Of a stretch of 64,000 nucleotides of DNA, positions 54,937 to 63,678 are shown piece by piece. The notes under the pieces are model-generated. The model ran no database searches. It was not told where the DNA came from and worked only from the letters and a program-made list of their open reading frames with translations. Numbering within the stretch: the stretch's first letter is position 1; the number at the start of each line of letters is the position of its first letter. The stretch comes from Victivallaceae bacterium (GTDB taxonomy: Bacteria > Verrucomicrobiota > Lentisphaeria > Victivallales > Victivallaceae): positions 37,030 to 101,029 of the forward strand of contig JAEDIJ010000004.1 in assembly GCA_016292515.1 (NCBI GenBank), given 5' to 3'. A program made the translations under genes and the position numbers.

Positions 54937-57916
54937 GGGAAATATGAAAAGCGTTGCAGGGCATTATTACGATTTCGACCGGGAGCCGCAGATCGGCAAC
55001 TGGCGTATCGTTTTTCAGGAAGGGACGCGCTTTCGCGCCGAAACGCTCCTTGCGGGCGTTACCGGATACAAGGTGATCGCCATTCCGGCGGAACCGATCC
55101 TCGGTTACCACCGGATCGTGCCGCATACTCTTCTTGTCAACGGCGAAAAAATCGACCTCAACACACAATCATCGCCTTATTATTCCTGGACGAACGCCTC
55201 CCGTTTCGGCGTGCGGCATTATTTCGACGGAAGCGATGTCAAATTGACTTTGGAATTTTCGTCGCCGGAGAGCGCGCCGCTGGAATTTCTCCGCGTCGCG
55301 CTGATCGACGACCTCGCTCCTGTGCCGTTGCCGGAAAAAATTAAAATCGATATTTCTGCAAAAATCGACGATATTATTTTGCCCGAAGCGGAAAAAAACG
55401 ACGTGACAAATTGGGAGCAGGGGATCGTCAGCGAGGGCAGAGCGGGGCGTTTCGGTTTCGTCAAAGGCGACGGATTGCTCGATGTCGCGATGCCTTATCT
55501 CGGCGTCGTCGACAAGATGTATCTTTGCGGATTGCCGGAGTATCAGAAACCTTTCAGGTGGAGTTACCGGATGTTTCCCGACGGTTTGCCGTTGCACGGA
55601 GATTTCCCGGTTGCGACGGTCAAAACCAACGATGACAAGCTCGACGTCAACCGTCTCTCGGTCTTTTGGGAAGCGCAGACGCCCGATGGCGTTTTCAGTT
55701 GCCGCTATTCGATCGCCTATCCCGGCATCGTCGTACACGACAGCCGGAATCAGATCACGCTTTCCGACTTGGAGTACGCCTCCAATTACCAGTATGTCCT
55801 GATCCCGAAATCCGACGGTGCGGAAGTTCGCACGCTTGAATCCTGCGCCGATTTGGAAATGGCGGCGAATTATCTCCTCTTTTTCGGGGCGACGGAGTTT
55901 CCCGATGTGCCGCTTCTCGTCGTTTTGACGCGCCGCCCCAAAGCGTTGGAAGTTTCGCGCGACCCGCGCACGAACCGGTTGAAAAAAATCGTTTTCGACG
56001 GCGTTGACCGCGCGATCACGGCGACGCCTTTCGGCATCGAGAATTTTGCGCCGATCCCGCCCCGCGATGAAAAGTTCATCAAAGAGGCGTTGCGCCGTTG
56101 CCGTTTCTGGAGCCGCGCGCTTTTGGCGATGCCGGTTTCCGTAAAGGAATTTTACAAGATCGACCGCAAAAAAGGCGAAGTCGCGATCACGGAAAAATTC
56201 GATTATTTTTATATCGCCGACGAGTGGGGGACACTCCCGCTTGAAATCGCGCCGTTGCCGCCCGTTCTGTCGCACTGCGGAATCGCCCGTCATCGGGGGG
56301 AAGCGGTCGGATTTCCGACGAAATACGGAGAACTTACGGCGGTTGCCGGAAACGAGGCGACCTACACGCTCCCGTTGGCGGATTCGATGCGAAGTTTCCC
56401 CTTGCGCGAAGCAAAAGACGATGCCGTCGACAAGCTGCTTGCGGACGGCTTAAAGGAATATCTTGATTTCACCGGAAACTTCGGCGACGACGTGCAGTCC
56501 TATCCTTATGCGGGCGCGCTGTTGGAGCCCTTTGCGATGGCGTCAACGATGTTGAATTTTATGCCGGAAGCGGAAAAGAAAGAATTGACGGCAAAAATCG
56601 CCAACCGGCTGAAACTTGTCAATGACGTCAAGCGCAGTTACGTTTACCCCGCCGTCGACTGGGGCGATATGATGCGTTTGATGCCCGACGACGAAAAGGT
56701 TCTGGAAATTTACCGCGATCCCGCTTTGCCCCGAAAAAAGTTGTGGAATTATTACGAACGCACCGAGCGTTTTACCCGGCAGAAGTATTTTATCTGCTAT
56801 CTCAACCTCTGTTTGTTTACGGTCGAAAAAGTATTGAAAACCGGGACTCCGGAAGAGATTTCCTCTGTCGTTTTCCCGCTGATCGAAAACGACTGGGGTG
56901 CCGGCTTGACCTTTTATTATATGTACCTTGCGATGCTCGCGACCGGTTCGACGAGGGAAATACGGGATAACTGGCAGAACATCAAAAAGATGAATTCCTT
57001 TTTTGAACTTTTCCACGACTGGGCTTGTATGGCAAGCGGCTACGCGGAAAGCGGCTTGGGGTGGGTCGAGGGAGCGAATTACGGTGCGTTTACCGTTTTT
57101 CCGCATCTCGCGCATGCCGTCGGCGATGTTCAGGCGGAAAACTTCGCCCTTTATCTCGGGGCGAAGCAACTCGCGTTGCGCGCGTCGCAGTTGCGCGCCG
57201 GAAGCTGCTATTTTAACCGCTATATGCGCACGGAGCCTTTTTATTTCTGGAAAATGTACCGGAGTGAATCCAATCCCGCTTTCGATTTCCAGTCGCTTCC
57301 CAAAATGTGGCAAAACCGCGCGGTGGACGACGCGCTCTACAACGGGACGACCGAGGGGCTTTATCCGGAATATTTCCTCGATATGCAAAAAGTCCTGCCG
57401 GGTGAATTCAATCAGGCGATCCGGCTTTACCGCGACGCGCTGACGCGTTACAACGACCGAAAAAGCTGGACGATGATCCAACAGTTTTCCTCGGTGCTGC
57501 TCGCCGGCGCGTTGAACGAAAACGTCCCCGAAGAAGTCGTGCTGAAAGATCTTGAATTTGCCCGAAATAACGGGATGCTCTTTCACGAATGGCGCGGTAT
57601 CCACGTTTTCAGCCGCCGCCTGCCGAAAAATTATTTTGAGTCGCAAATACGCGCGCTTTTGCTTTTACGCAAACAGCCGCTCGCCTTGCACAACTGGCTG
57701 AATTGCGTCGTCAAAGACGCCGTCTGGGATGCCGATCAAAAAATCGCGCGGATCGAAGTGGAAAAAGTCGGCGACGCCCCCGGTGAAATAACATTTTCTC
57801 TTAAAAAACCCTGCAAGGCGGTATTGCTTGACAAATCCAATGCCGTTCCGGCGACAAAAACAGGTAAAATCACGATCCCGATCTTAAAATCCACGATCAT
57901 AGAGGTGCTGTACTAA
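54830..57916 (+). CDS. Large unrecognised lipoprotein, probable carbohydrate-active enzyme
   Basis: From ATG 54830 the protein has 1028 residues and a clear lipoprotein signal (MKHCFMVAAAVMLAAGC, lipobox LAAGC). The next 20 or so residues (PDAPVSICRSTSIAEG) are the SDR tail read in another frame through repeat copy 2. An alternative start at 54944 (990 residues, no signal, GAGGGAAAT upstream) would give the presumed original protein beginning MKSVAG. The middle and C-terminal part is rich in aromatic and alpha-helical stretches, with a toroid-like region (about residues 620-920) and no motif I can name. Position in the GH16/enolase/MFS cluster suggests a glycosidase or polysaccharide lyase. 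Confidence 0.75.
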   Translation: MKHCFMVAAAVMLAAGCAPTTPDAPVSICRSTSIAEGNMKSVAGHYYDFDREPQIGNWRIVFQEGTRFRAETLLAGVTGYKVIAIPAEPILGYHRIVPHTLLVNGEKIDLNTQSSPYYSWTNASRFGVRHYFDGSDVKLTLEFSSPESAPLEFLRVALIDDLAPVPLPEKIKIDISAKIDDIILPEAEKNDVTNWEQGIVSEGRAGRFGFVKGDGLLDVAMPYLGVVDKMYLCGLPEYQKPFRWSYRMFPDGLPLHGDFPVATVKTNDDKLDVNRLSVFWEAQTPDGVFSCRYSIAYPGIVVHDSRNQITLSDLEYASNYQYVLIPKSDGAEVRTLESCADLEMAANYLLFFGATEFPDVPLLVVLTRRPKALEVSRDPRTNRLKKIVFDGVDRAITATPFGIENFAPIPPRDEKFIKEALRRCRFWSRALLAMPVSVKEFYKIDRKKGEVAITEKFDYFYIADEWGTLPLEIAPLPPVLSHCGIARHRGEAVGFPTKYGELTAVAGNEATYTLPLADSMRSFPLREAKDDAVDKLLADGLKEYLDFTGNFGDDVQSYPYAGALLEPFAMASTMLNFMPEAEKKELTAKIANRLKLVNDVKRSYVYPAVDWGDMMRLMPDDEKVLEIYRDPALPRKKLWNYYERTERFTRQKYFICYLNLCLFTVEKVLKTGTPEEISSVVFPLIENDWGAGLTFYYMYLAMLATGSTREIRDNWQNIKKMNSFFELFHDWACMASGYAESGLGWVEGANYGAFTVFPHLAHAVGDVQAENFALYLGAKQLALRASQLRAGSCYFNRYMRTEPFYFWKMYRSESNPAFDFQSLPKMWQNRAVDDALYNGTTEGLYPEYFLDMQKVLPGEFNQAIRLYRDALTRYNDRKSWTMIQQFSSVLLAGALNENVPEEVVLKDLEFARNNGMLFHEWRGIHVFSRRLPKNYFESQIRALLLLRKQPLALHNWLNCVVKDAVWDADQKIARIEVEKVGDAPGEITFSLKKPCKAVLLDKSNAVPATKTGKITIPILKSTIIEVLY
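54893..54985 (+). repeat. 93-bp direct repeat, copy 2
   Basis: Near-identical to 54607-54699. In the frame of the large lipoprotein it encodes the linker after the lipobox and the beginning of the presumed ancestral N terminus; the SDR-frame TGA is preserved but out of frame here. Confidence 0.9.
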
Positions 57917-58831
57917 ATGGACGAATTCAAAAAAATCACGCTGGAAACGCCTTGCTGGCTCGCCGAATTTTATCCCTGTCGCGCGGGAAATATGACCCGG
58001 CTCTGCCACAAAAAAAGCGGCACGGAAATCGTCCGTACGCCGCCCGACCTTGAAACTTACCTGAAACAGCCGGAAGTGTGGGGCGTTCCCGTCCTTTTCC
58101 CGCCCAACCGCACTCCGTACGGGAAATTCTGTTTCCGCGGCAGGGAGTATCAGATGCCGCTCAACGAAGTTTCGCGCAACAACAATCTTCACGGCGTCAT
58201 TATGGATATGCCGTGGCAATGCGAAGTTACGGGCAATCAGGCAGAACTTGTTCTGCATCACAAAAATCGGGATATCTGGCAGCACGATTTTTCGATGAAA
58301 CTTGTTTATAATTTTGGCGTAAATATCGTGAAACAAATGCTTTGCGTTGTCAATGAAAGCCGTGATGATATGCCGTTTTTCGTCGGATTCCACACGGCGT
58401 TACCGATGCCGCCTGACCGCTCTTTGCGCTTTGCTCACCCCGACTGGTGTCTGTCGTTGCCCAAGCCGTTTTTAGTGCCGGACGGGACGAAAATCCCCTC
58501 GACGCTTCCCGACGGCTTTTTTCCCGGCGGCACGACGCCGGAAAATCTCGATGAACTTCTTCCGATGATCCCCGACGAAACGGGTTTTCGCGGCGTCGAA
58601 GTCGTTTGCCCTGCACAACATACGCGTTACCGCTATACGCCGGGCAAAGAGTGGAAGTACTGGATGTGCTGGAACGCCAACGGTAAAAAGGATTTTTTCT
58701 GCGCGGAACCGATGACCGGCATCGTCGATTGTTTTCATCATCAGGAGGAGCCCGATTCCGGATTTGATTTCCTCAAACCGGGCGAATCCCGCGTGCTGAC
58801 GGCGGAATTTTCCATTGAAACCGATATCTAA
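57917..58831 (+). CDS. Aldose 1-epimerase family protein
   Basis: The 304-residue protein has the mutarotase fold signature: PVLFPPNR, NNLHGV (His), FVGFHTALP (second His), CAEPMTG (catalytic Glu) and the late LKPGESRVL strand. It would interconvert anomers of a sugar made by the cluster. ATG directly follows the preceding stop (TAAATG). Confidence 0.9.
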   Translation: MDEFKKITLETPCWLAEFYPCRAGNMTRLCHKKSGTEIVRTPPDLETYLKQPEVWGVPVLFPPNRTPYGKFCFRGREYQMPLNEVSRNNNLHGVIMDMPWQCEVTGNQAELVLHHKNRDIWQHDFSMKLVYNFGVNIVKQMLCVVNESRDDMPFFVGFHTALPMPPDRSLRFAHPDWCLSLPKPFLVPDGTKIPSTLPDGFFPGGTTPENLDELLPMIPDETGFRGVEVVCPAQHTRYRYTPGKEWKYWMCWNANGKKDFFCAEPMTGIVDCFHHQEEPDSGFDFLKPGESRVLTAEFSIETDI

Positions 58832-58843
58832 AGGAGGATAAAG

Positions 58844-60103
58844 ATGAAAAACTTCTACAAATGGTTTCTTGTCGCGATGTTGAGTTTCGCCTTTTTCTTT
58901 CATCAGGCGGATCGTGCCCTTTTCGGCTTGCTGACGATCCCGATCCAGAAAGAATTGCTTTTGACCGACGGTCAGATCGGCTGGATCAATACCGTATTGT
59001 CGTGGACGATGGCGGTGATGATGGTCGTCGCCGGATTTATCGGCGACCGTTTTTCGCGCAAGTGGATCATTACGATCTCCTTGATGTTCTGGTCGTTGAT
59101 GACGGTCTGTATGGGGTGGACAAACGGCTTTGCGTTTTTCGGCATTTCGGTCGGGGCGTTCGCTGTCGTGATGTTTCTGCGCTCCATCGCAACGGGAAGC
59201 GGTGAAAGTTTCTACGCGCCAAGTGCTTACGCGTTGATCGCGGAATATCATAAAGAAAGCCGCTCGGTCGCTTTTTCCATCCACCAGGCGGCACTTTACA
59301 TCGGTTTGATGGTGTCGGGGGTGCTTGTCGCCTGGTGCCTCGCCTATCTGGATTCGTGGCGGAATATCTTTTTCGTTTTCGGCATCGCCGGATTTCTGCT
59401 CGGCATCTTTTTTGTTTTCGCATTGAAAAATCCGGTCAAAAAGGAGTTGCCCACCATCGCTCCCCGAAGCGCCGTCGGTGCCGGATTGAAAGCCTTTTTC
59501 GCCAATCCCTGTGCGTTGTGCGCTTCGGCGGGATTTGTCGCCATCGTCTTTGTCAACAACGCCTACCTCTTTTGGGCGCCGAAATTTGCGGCGCAGAAGT
59601 TTCAGATCTCCGTCGGCAATGCGGGACAGGGGGTGATGCTCTATCATCACCTCTGCGCCTTTGCGGCGATCCTTTTGGGCGGCGTCATCACCGACCGCTT
59701 CACGGCGAAATATCCGCGATTCCGGCTCGGATTTCAGATCATCGCACTGCTCGGCGGTGCGCCGATGATCTATCTGCTCGGCGCGGCAAATGCGTGGAAA
59801 TGCTTTCTCGTATGCAGTGCGCTTTACGGAATTTTTCGCGGATGCTTTGAGGTCAATACCCACGCGTCGCTTTTTGACGTCGTCGCGCCGCAATATCGCT
59901 CGACCGCCGTCGGACTGCTCAATTTCCTCGGCTTTTTCGTCGGCGGCTTCTCCGGCGTAGTGATGGGTGATCTCGCGCAGAAATTCGGGACTCGCGGCTT
60001 TGAGATCGGCTTCGGTATTATGGCGGGATTCTATCTCGCGGGCGCACTGTTGATGATGATTTCGTTTTTCTTTACTTTCCGGAAAAACCGGGTCGTGGAA
60101 TAA
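58844..60103 (+). CDS. MFS transporter, probably hexuronate/sugar-acid type
   Basis: The 419-residue protein has about 12 membrane helices and the loop 2-3 motif GDRFSRKW near residue 70. The N-terminal DRALFGLLTIPIQKEL and the overall pattern are like the anion/hexuronate (ExuT-like, ACS family) group, in line with the sugar-acid enzymes nearby. Substrate is inferred. AAAGGAGGATAAAG precedes the ATG. Confidence 0.9.
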   Translation: MKNFYKWFLVAMLSFAFFFHQADRALFGLLTIPIQKELLLTDGQIGWINTVLSWTMAVMMVVAGFIGDRFSRKWIITISLMFWSLMTVCMGWTNGFAFFGISVGAFAVVMFLRSIATGSGESFYAPSAYALIAEYHKESRSVAFSIHQAALYIGLMVSGVLVAWCLAYLDSWRNIFFVFGIAGFLLGIFFVFALKNPVKKELPTIAPRSAVGAGLKAFFANPCALCASAGFVAIVFVNNAYLFWAPKFAAQKFQISVGNAGQGVMLYHHLCAFAAILLGGVITDRFTAKYPRFRLGFQIIALLGGAPMIYLLGAANAWKCFLVCSALYGIFRGCFEVNTHASLFDVVAPQYRSTAVGLLNFLGFFVGGFSGVVMGDLAQKFGTRGFEIGFGIMAGFYLAGALLMMISFFFTFRKNRVVE

Positions 60104-60114
60104 AGGATAAAGTT

Positions 60115-61134
60115 ATGAAAAAAACAATATGGACAATGCTTTTGGCAGGAGGGATCGCAATGACGATCGGAGCAACCGACACCGTTGAAACGAAACTTGA
60201 AGATCACGCGGCAAGTTTTCTCCCCGCAGGAAAAAAGTGGAAACTTGCGTGGCACGATGAATTCGACGGTACGGAACTTGACCGTACCAAATGGGGTTTC
60301 CGGCTGAATTTCTGGGGCAAACGCTTCCCTGCCTACACCGATCAGGGCGTCGAAGTGAAAGACGGCACGCTCCGGCTTCATATCGTTAAACTGCCCGACG
60401 GCAATTTCTGCTCGGCGCACTTGCAGACGGGAAGTCTTTCCTACGATATCCCCAAAGATACGCCGACGACGAAGTTCTGGCCTTTCGGCAAAATGGAAAA
60501 ACCTCGCTTCATGCACCGTTTCGGTTATTACGAGATCCGTTGCCGGATGCCGAAAAACGACGGCTGGCATTGCGCTTTCTGGCTTCAGGCGCCGGGAGTC
60601 GGTTCGCATCCCGATCCGCGCTTTTGCGGCGTTGAAGTGGACATTATGGAAAATTACAGTTTGTACACGCAAAACAAGATCGTCGGCGGCCCCATCTGGG
60701 GCGGGTACGGCCGCGACAACCGCCGCAGCGGACACTTCCAGTGGGAACACCACGAAACGCCGGACAAGTGGCATTATTACGGCGTTCACTGGAAGCCGGA
60801 CGGCTACGATTTCTACATCGACGGAAAACTCGTCGGCAGTACGACGCCGGATGAAAAACTCGTTTCCCCCGTATTGGATAAAAACGGAAAACCGTGCGGC
60901 GGCACGCTTTACGGACCCGTTTCGTGGGTGGATCAATTCATTCTCGTTTCGACGGAGTGCCACGATTACCGCAAGGCGATGAAACCGGAACCGGCGCTGG
61001 TCAACGCGAAACTCCCGGATTTCTTTGAAGTGGATTTCGTGCGCGTCTACGATGACGAAAATCTGTCGGCGGACGGGATCACGCCGCATTACCGCGAAAA
61101 GAGCGACAAAGACGGGAACTTCGAGACCTTTTAG
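60115..61134 (+). CDS. Secreted glycoside hydrolase family 16 protein
   Basis: The 339-residue protein has an N-terminal signal peptide (about residues 1-20, cleavage after the IGA region) and a beta-jelly-roll domain with the catalytic GH16 motif E174-x-D176-x-x-E179 in GVEVDIMEN. The domain opens with KLAWHDEFDGTELD and has GRYEIR-like GYYEIRCR. GH16 enzymes cut beta-1,3/1,4 glucans or galactans (laminarin, agar, carrageenan, porphyran); which one is not evident. It is the secreted depolymerase of the cluster and its last gene. Confidence 0.94.
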   Translation: MKKTIWTMLLAGGIAMTIGATDTVETKLEDHAASFLPAGKKWKLAWHDEFDGTELDRTKWGFRLNFWGKRFPAYTDQGVEVKDGTLRLHIVKLPDGNFCSAHLQTGSLSYDIPKDTPTTKFWPFGKMEKPRFMHRFGYYEIRCRMPKNDGWHCAFWLQAPGVGSHPDPRFCGVEVDIMENYSLYTQNKIVGGPIWGGYGRDNRRSGHFQWEHHETPDKWHYYGVHWKPDGYDFYIDGKLVGSTTPDEKLVSPVLDKNGKPCGGTLYGPVSWVDQFILVSTECHDYRKAMKPEPALVNAKLPDFFEVDFVRVYDDENLSADGITPHYREKSDKDGNFETF

Positions 61135-61144
61135 GAAAATCCCC

Positions 61145-61173
61145 TTGCAAAATCGCCGTTTTCGGCGTATATT
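61145..61173 (+). promoter_or_regulatory. Promoter of tRNA-Arg
   Basis: TTGCAA (61145-61150), 17-bp spacer and TATATT (61168-61173), 18 bp before the mature tRNA. Confidence 0.85.
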
Positions 61174-61190
61174 AAACAACAACGTTTTGG

Positions 61191-61267
61191 GCACCCGTAG
61201 CTCAGCTGGATAGAGCGTCTGCCTCCGGAGTAGAAGGTCAACGGTTCGAATCCGTTCGGGTGTACCA
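61191..61267 (+). tRNA. tRNA-Arg (CCG)
   Basis: Acceptor arms GCACCCG and CGGGTGT pair (first pair G-T), the D-arm is GCTC/GAGC, anticodon stem TCTGC/GTAGA holds loop CTCCGGA with anticodon CCG, and the T-arm is AACGG-TTCGAAT-CCGTT. CCA is encoded (61265-61267). It probably served as the attachment site for the integrase-bearing element immediately downstream. Confidence 0.97.
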
Positions 61268-61280
61268 ATTTTTTCGGGTT

Positions 61281-61302
61281 TTGTGCAAAATTTGTGCAAA
61301 AT
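61281..61302 (+). repeat. Two TTGTGCAAAAT repeats before the integrase
   Basis: Two exact 11-bp copies in tandem (61281-61291, 61292-61302) lie 14 bp after the tRNA; a similar TTGTGTAAAAATTGTGCAAAT stretch lies in the integrase gene at 61446-61466. They could be integrase arm-binding sites. A second small repeat AGTAGTT (61341-61357) follows. Confidence 0.6.
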
Positions 61303-61377
61303 TTTATCGAAGAAGTACCCCACCGTCCCATATTGAAGTGAGTAGTTCCAAGTAGTTTCAAGGGAAGGAGAGTAAAG

Positions 61378-62733
61378 ATGTCAGTGCAATTAAGAGGAAG
61401 CAAGTGGCATTACCGCTTTATGCTCGCGGGGAAAAGTTTTTCGGGTTTGTGTAAAAATTGTGCAAATGAACGCGCCGCCGCCGAATATGAGATGGCTCGC
61501 CGCAAAGAGCAAGAGGCGGCACTCGCTGATCTCGCTGAGGAAGAGAAGGCTATCCGGCGCAACAAAACCGTTCGGGCGCTTGCCGAAAATTACATGATGG
61601 AACTGTCGGGGGGACACCCTATTTCCCTCGAAGAGTCCATAGAACTCGCCTTATCAAAACCGTCTCGACGGCACGCCGCAGACAAGTTCAACGATCAACG
61701 CCGCCTGTACTGGGGGGACTTTGTGAGCTTTCTTCACGATAACTTCCCGGAGGTGTCGTTGGTATCCCTGTTGCGCAAACCCCATTGTGAAGCGTATGTA
61801 AAGTACCTTTGCGAGAATGGTCGCTACGTAAAAGAGGTGAGCTATAAGAACGCTCGCCGTAAAATCAAATGCAAGCACGACACCATATCATACAAGAGGG
61901 AGTATAAACTGGCTCCGGCTACGATCAGAACCATTATCGGCGTCTGCAAATGGGTGATCGGTTCGGTGGCGGAGGACGCCGGAGTCGTGTTCAACCCGTG
62001 GGACAATGTTGTGCTTCCGGCGCAAGACCCAGTGGAGCGCGAAGTTTTTACTCCGGCGGAACTTCGTAAGATATGGGACGGGATTCAGTCAAATTCGTTT
62101 TGCTACGTTTTGTTCGTCGTTGCTGCGAATAGCGGATTGACCGAGGGGGATATTTGTACTCTCCGGTGGTGTGAGTTTGATTGGGCGTCGGGGTATCTGC
62201 GCCGCAATCGAATTAAAACCGGTGCAAAAATCCGTCTTCCCCTTGTGCCCGCGCTGATCGAGTATATCCAGTCGCAGCCCCGCGTCAGCGAGTATGTGTT
62301 CCCGCAGCATGCGGAGATGTACTTGAACAACCCGAGCGGCGTATCGGAGCGCGTCAAAACGTTTCTTAACAACATCGGAATCATTACGACCGTAGAGTTC
62401 AAAGATCGTCGTGCTGTTTCCATAAAGGATCTCCACTCGATGCGGCATGTTTTTTGTTATCGGGCAAAGAGAGCAGGTATCCCCGAATCTATCATCGCCA
62501 AGTTTGTGGGGCATAAAGTTGTGGCGATGACTCAGCATTACGCCGACCACGACACCGACGACGATTTGCGCGAAGAGATAAAGAAACTCCCGGCTCTCTT
62601 TTCCGAGGATGCGGGAGCTGTCGAGGAGGATCGGAAGCGATTGGCGGAACTCGCTATGTCGCTTCCGATGGAAAGGGTAGTTCAACTTCTTGAAATGGCT
62701 TCAAGGCCTTTGCTGAGCAATATGGAGGCATAA
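61378..62733 (+). CDS. Tyrosine-type recombinase/integrase
   Basis: The 451-residue protein has an AP2-like N-terminal segment (RGSKWHYRFMLAGKSFSG, then C25xxC28), a SAM-like core-binding domain (about 60-200) and the catalytic domain with Lys280 (RIKTG), His353-x-x-Arg356 (HSMRH), His379 (VGHK) and nucleophile Tyr388 (QHYAD). The first catalytic Arg, normally in GLRxxE, is Thr255 here (SGLTEGD). GGAAGGAG lies before ATG 61378. It probably integrates the element at tRNA-Arg. Confidence 0.93.
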   Translation: MSVQLRGSKWHYRFMLAGKSFSGLCKNCANERAAAEYEMARRKEQEAALADLAEEEKAIRRNKTVRALAENYMMELSGGHPISLEESIELALSKPSRRHAADKFNDQRRLYWGDFVSFLHDNFPEVSLVSLLRKPHCEAYVKYLCENGRYVKEVSYKNARRKIKCKHDTISYKREYKLAPATIRTIIGVCKWVIGSVAEDAGVVFNPWDNVVLPAQDPVEREVFTPAELRKIWDGIQSNSFCYVLFVVAANSGLTEGDICTLRWCEFDWASGYLRRNRIKTGAKIRLPLVPALIEYIQSQPRVSEYVFPQHAEMYLNNPSGVSERVKTFLNNIGIITTVEFKDRRAVSIKDLHSMRHVFCYRAKRAGIPESIIAKFVGHKVVAMTQHYADHDTDDDLREEIKKLPALFSEDAGAVEEDRKRLAELAMSLPMERVVQLLEMASRPLLSNMEA

Positions 62734-62735
62734 CA

Positions 62736-63218
62736 ATGAAAAGAGTTTTGTTGGTGATCGTGGCTGTTTGCGCGGTTAGTTTGTTTGGAGACTGGGTTTT
62801 TTACATGGACGAAGACGGAGACACAAGAAGTGCTTTTGTTCTCGAGCCCACTTTGCCGAGTTATAACCCCCCTCCGGCGCCGACCAAAAGCAACGAACCC
62901 GATATATGGGATGTCATATCGACGAGACGGTACGAGGATGCCTTCCGGTACGAATACACATCGCCCCCCTCTACGAGTGTCCCCGATAGCACTCGGGAGG
63001 ACAGGATCCGCAAATACATCATCGCTGATAGACATGAGCGTGAGATGGCCCGTATACGGAAAATGAAAGAAGAGGCAGGAGAAAAGATTGACGACGATGA
63101 CGGGAAGGTGAAGAAGGGAAGCCTCCAGGAACTTTTGATAAGAAAGTACTATGAATCCGCAGACGAGGAGGGGAAGAAGGAATGGGAGAGTTGCCACCCG
63201 TGGTTGTTGGATGATTAA
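62736..63218 (+). CDS. Hypothetical exported protein
   Basis: The 160-residue protein starts with a likely signal peptide (MKRVLLVIVAVCAVSLFG) and has a Pro-rich middle (about 45-85) and a charged helical C terminus (DRHEREMARIRKMKEEAGEKIDDDDG). I do not recognise it. It starts 2 bp after the integrase stop, so it is probably co-transcribed with it. A strong terminator follows. Confidence 0.7.
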   Translation: MKRVLLVIVAVCAVSLFGDWVFYMDEDGDTRSAFVLEPTLPSYNPPPAPTKSNEPDIWDVISTRRYEDAFRYEYTSPPSTSVPDSTREDRIRKYIIADRHEREMARIRKMKEEAGEKIDDDDGKVKKGSLQELLIRKYYESADEEGKKEWESCHPWLLDD

Positions 63219-63224
63219 AAATTC

Positions 63225-63280
63225 CACGCCGTACCTTTAACGCCGATTTGGTGATTAAAGGTACGGCGTGATTTTTTTTT
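63225..63280. terminator. Bidirectional terminator between convergent genes
   Basis: A perfect 16-bp stem (63225-63240 with 63255-63270; arm starts CACGCCGTACC) with a 14-nt loop, followed by a T-tract on the plus strand and preceded by A residues for the minus strand. Confidence 0.93.
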
Positions 63281-63282
63281 AT

Positions 63283-63663
63283 CTATTTCTCTGCATCGAG
63301 GTACTCGTCGATCTGCTTCGGCGTTGCTCCTGCTTTGATCGCATCGACGTAGTAGCCGGTAATCTGCTTGCCGATTTTGACTTTGACCGAGCCATCCGAC
63401 GAAGCACCGCCTTTGCCGTCGGCGGCATCGCCTTTTCCGCTTCCCACCATCTCCGCCTCGAAGTTTTCGCGCGCGGCGATGGAGAGAATTTTTCCGTAGC
63501 GGAACGTCACCCCGAAGTTTCCGCTGTCCGGACGAAGCGTCGTTTCAAAGCCCACGCCGTCCCCGTAGGTAACGATGTTATGGGAGCATCCCGACAACGC
63601 GACGACGAGAGCGGCGAGAAGCGCGGCGACAATACCTTTTTTCTTTTTTCCTTTGCAAGCCAT
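63283..63663 (-). CDS. Hypothetical phage-type lipoprotein
   Basis: The 126-residue protein has a basic N terminus and a lipoprotein signal ending LSGC (Cys25), then a Gly/Asp-rich linker (SGKGDAADGKGGASS) and a short C-terminal domain ending ATPKQIDEYLDAEK. A small lipoprotein next to a holin-like protein could be a spanin-type lysis factor, but the sequence does not prove it. It is coupled closely to the XhlA-like gene upstream on the minus strand. Confidence 0.72.
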   Translation of the reverse strand: MACKGKKKKGIVAALLAALVVALSGCSHNIVTYGDGVGFETTLRPDSGNFGVTFRYGKILSIAARENFEAEMVGSGKGDAADGKGGASSDGSVKVKIGKQITGYYVDAIKAGATPKQIDEYLDAEK

Positions 63664-63678
63664 TTTCTTTTTCTCCTT

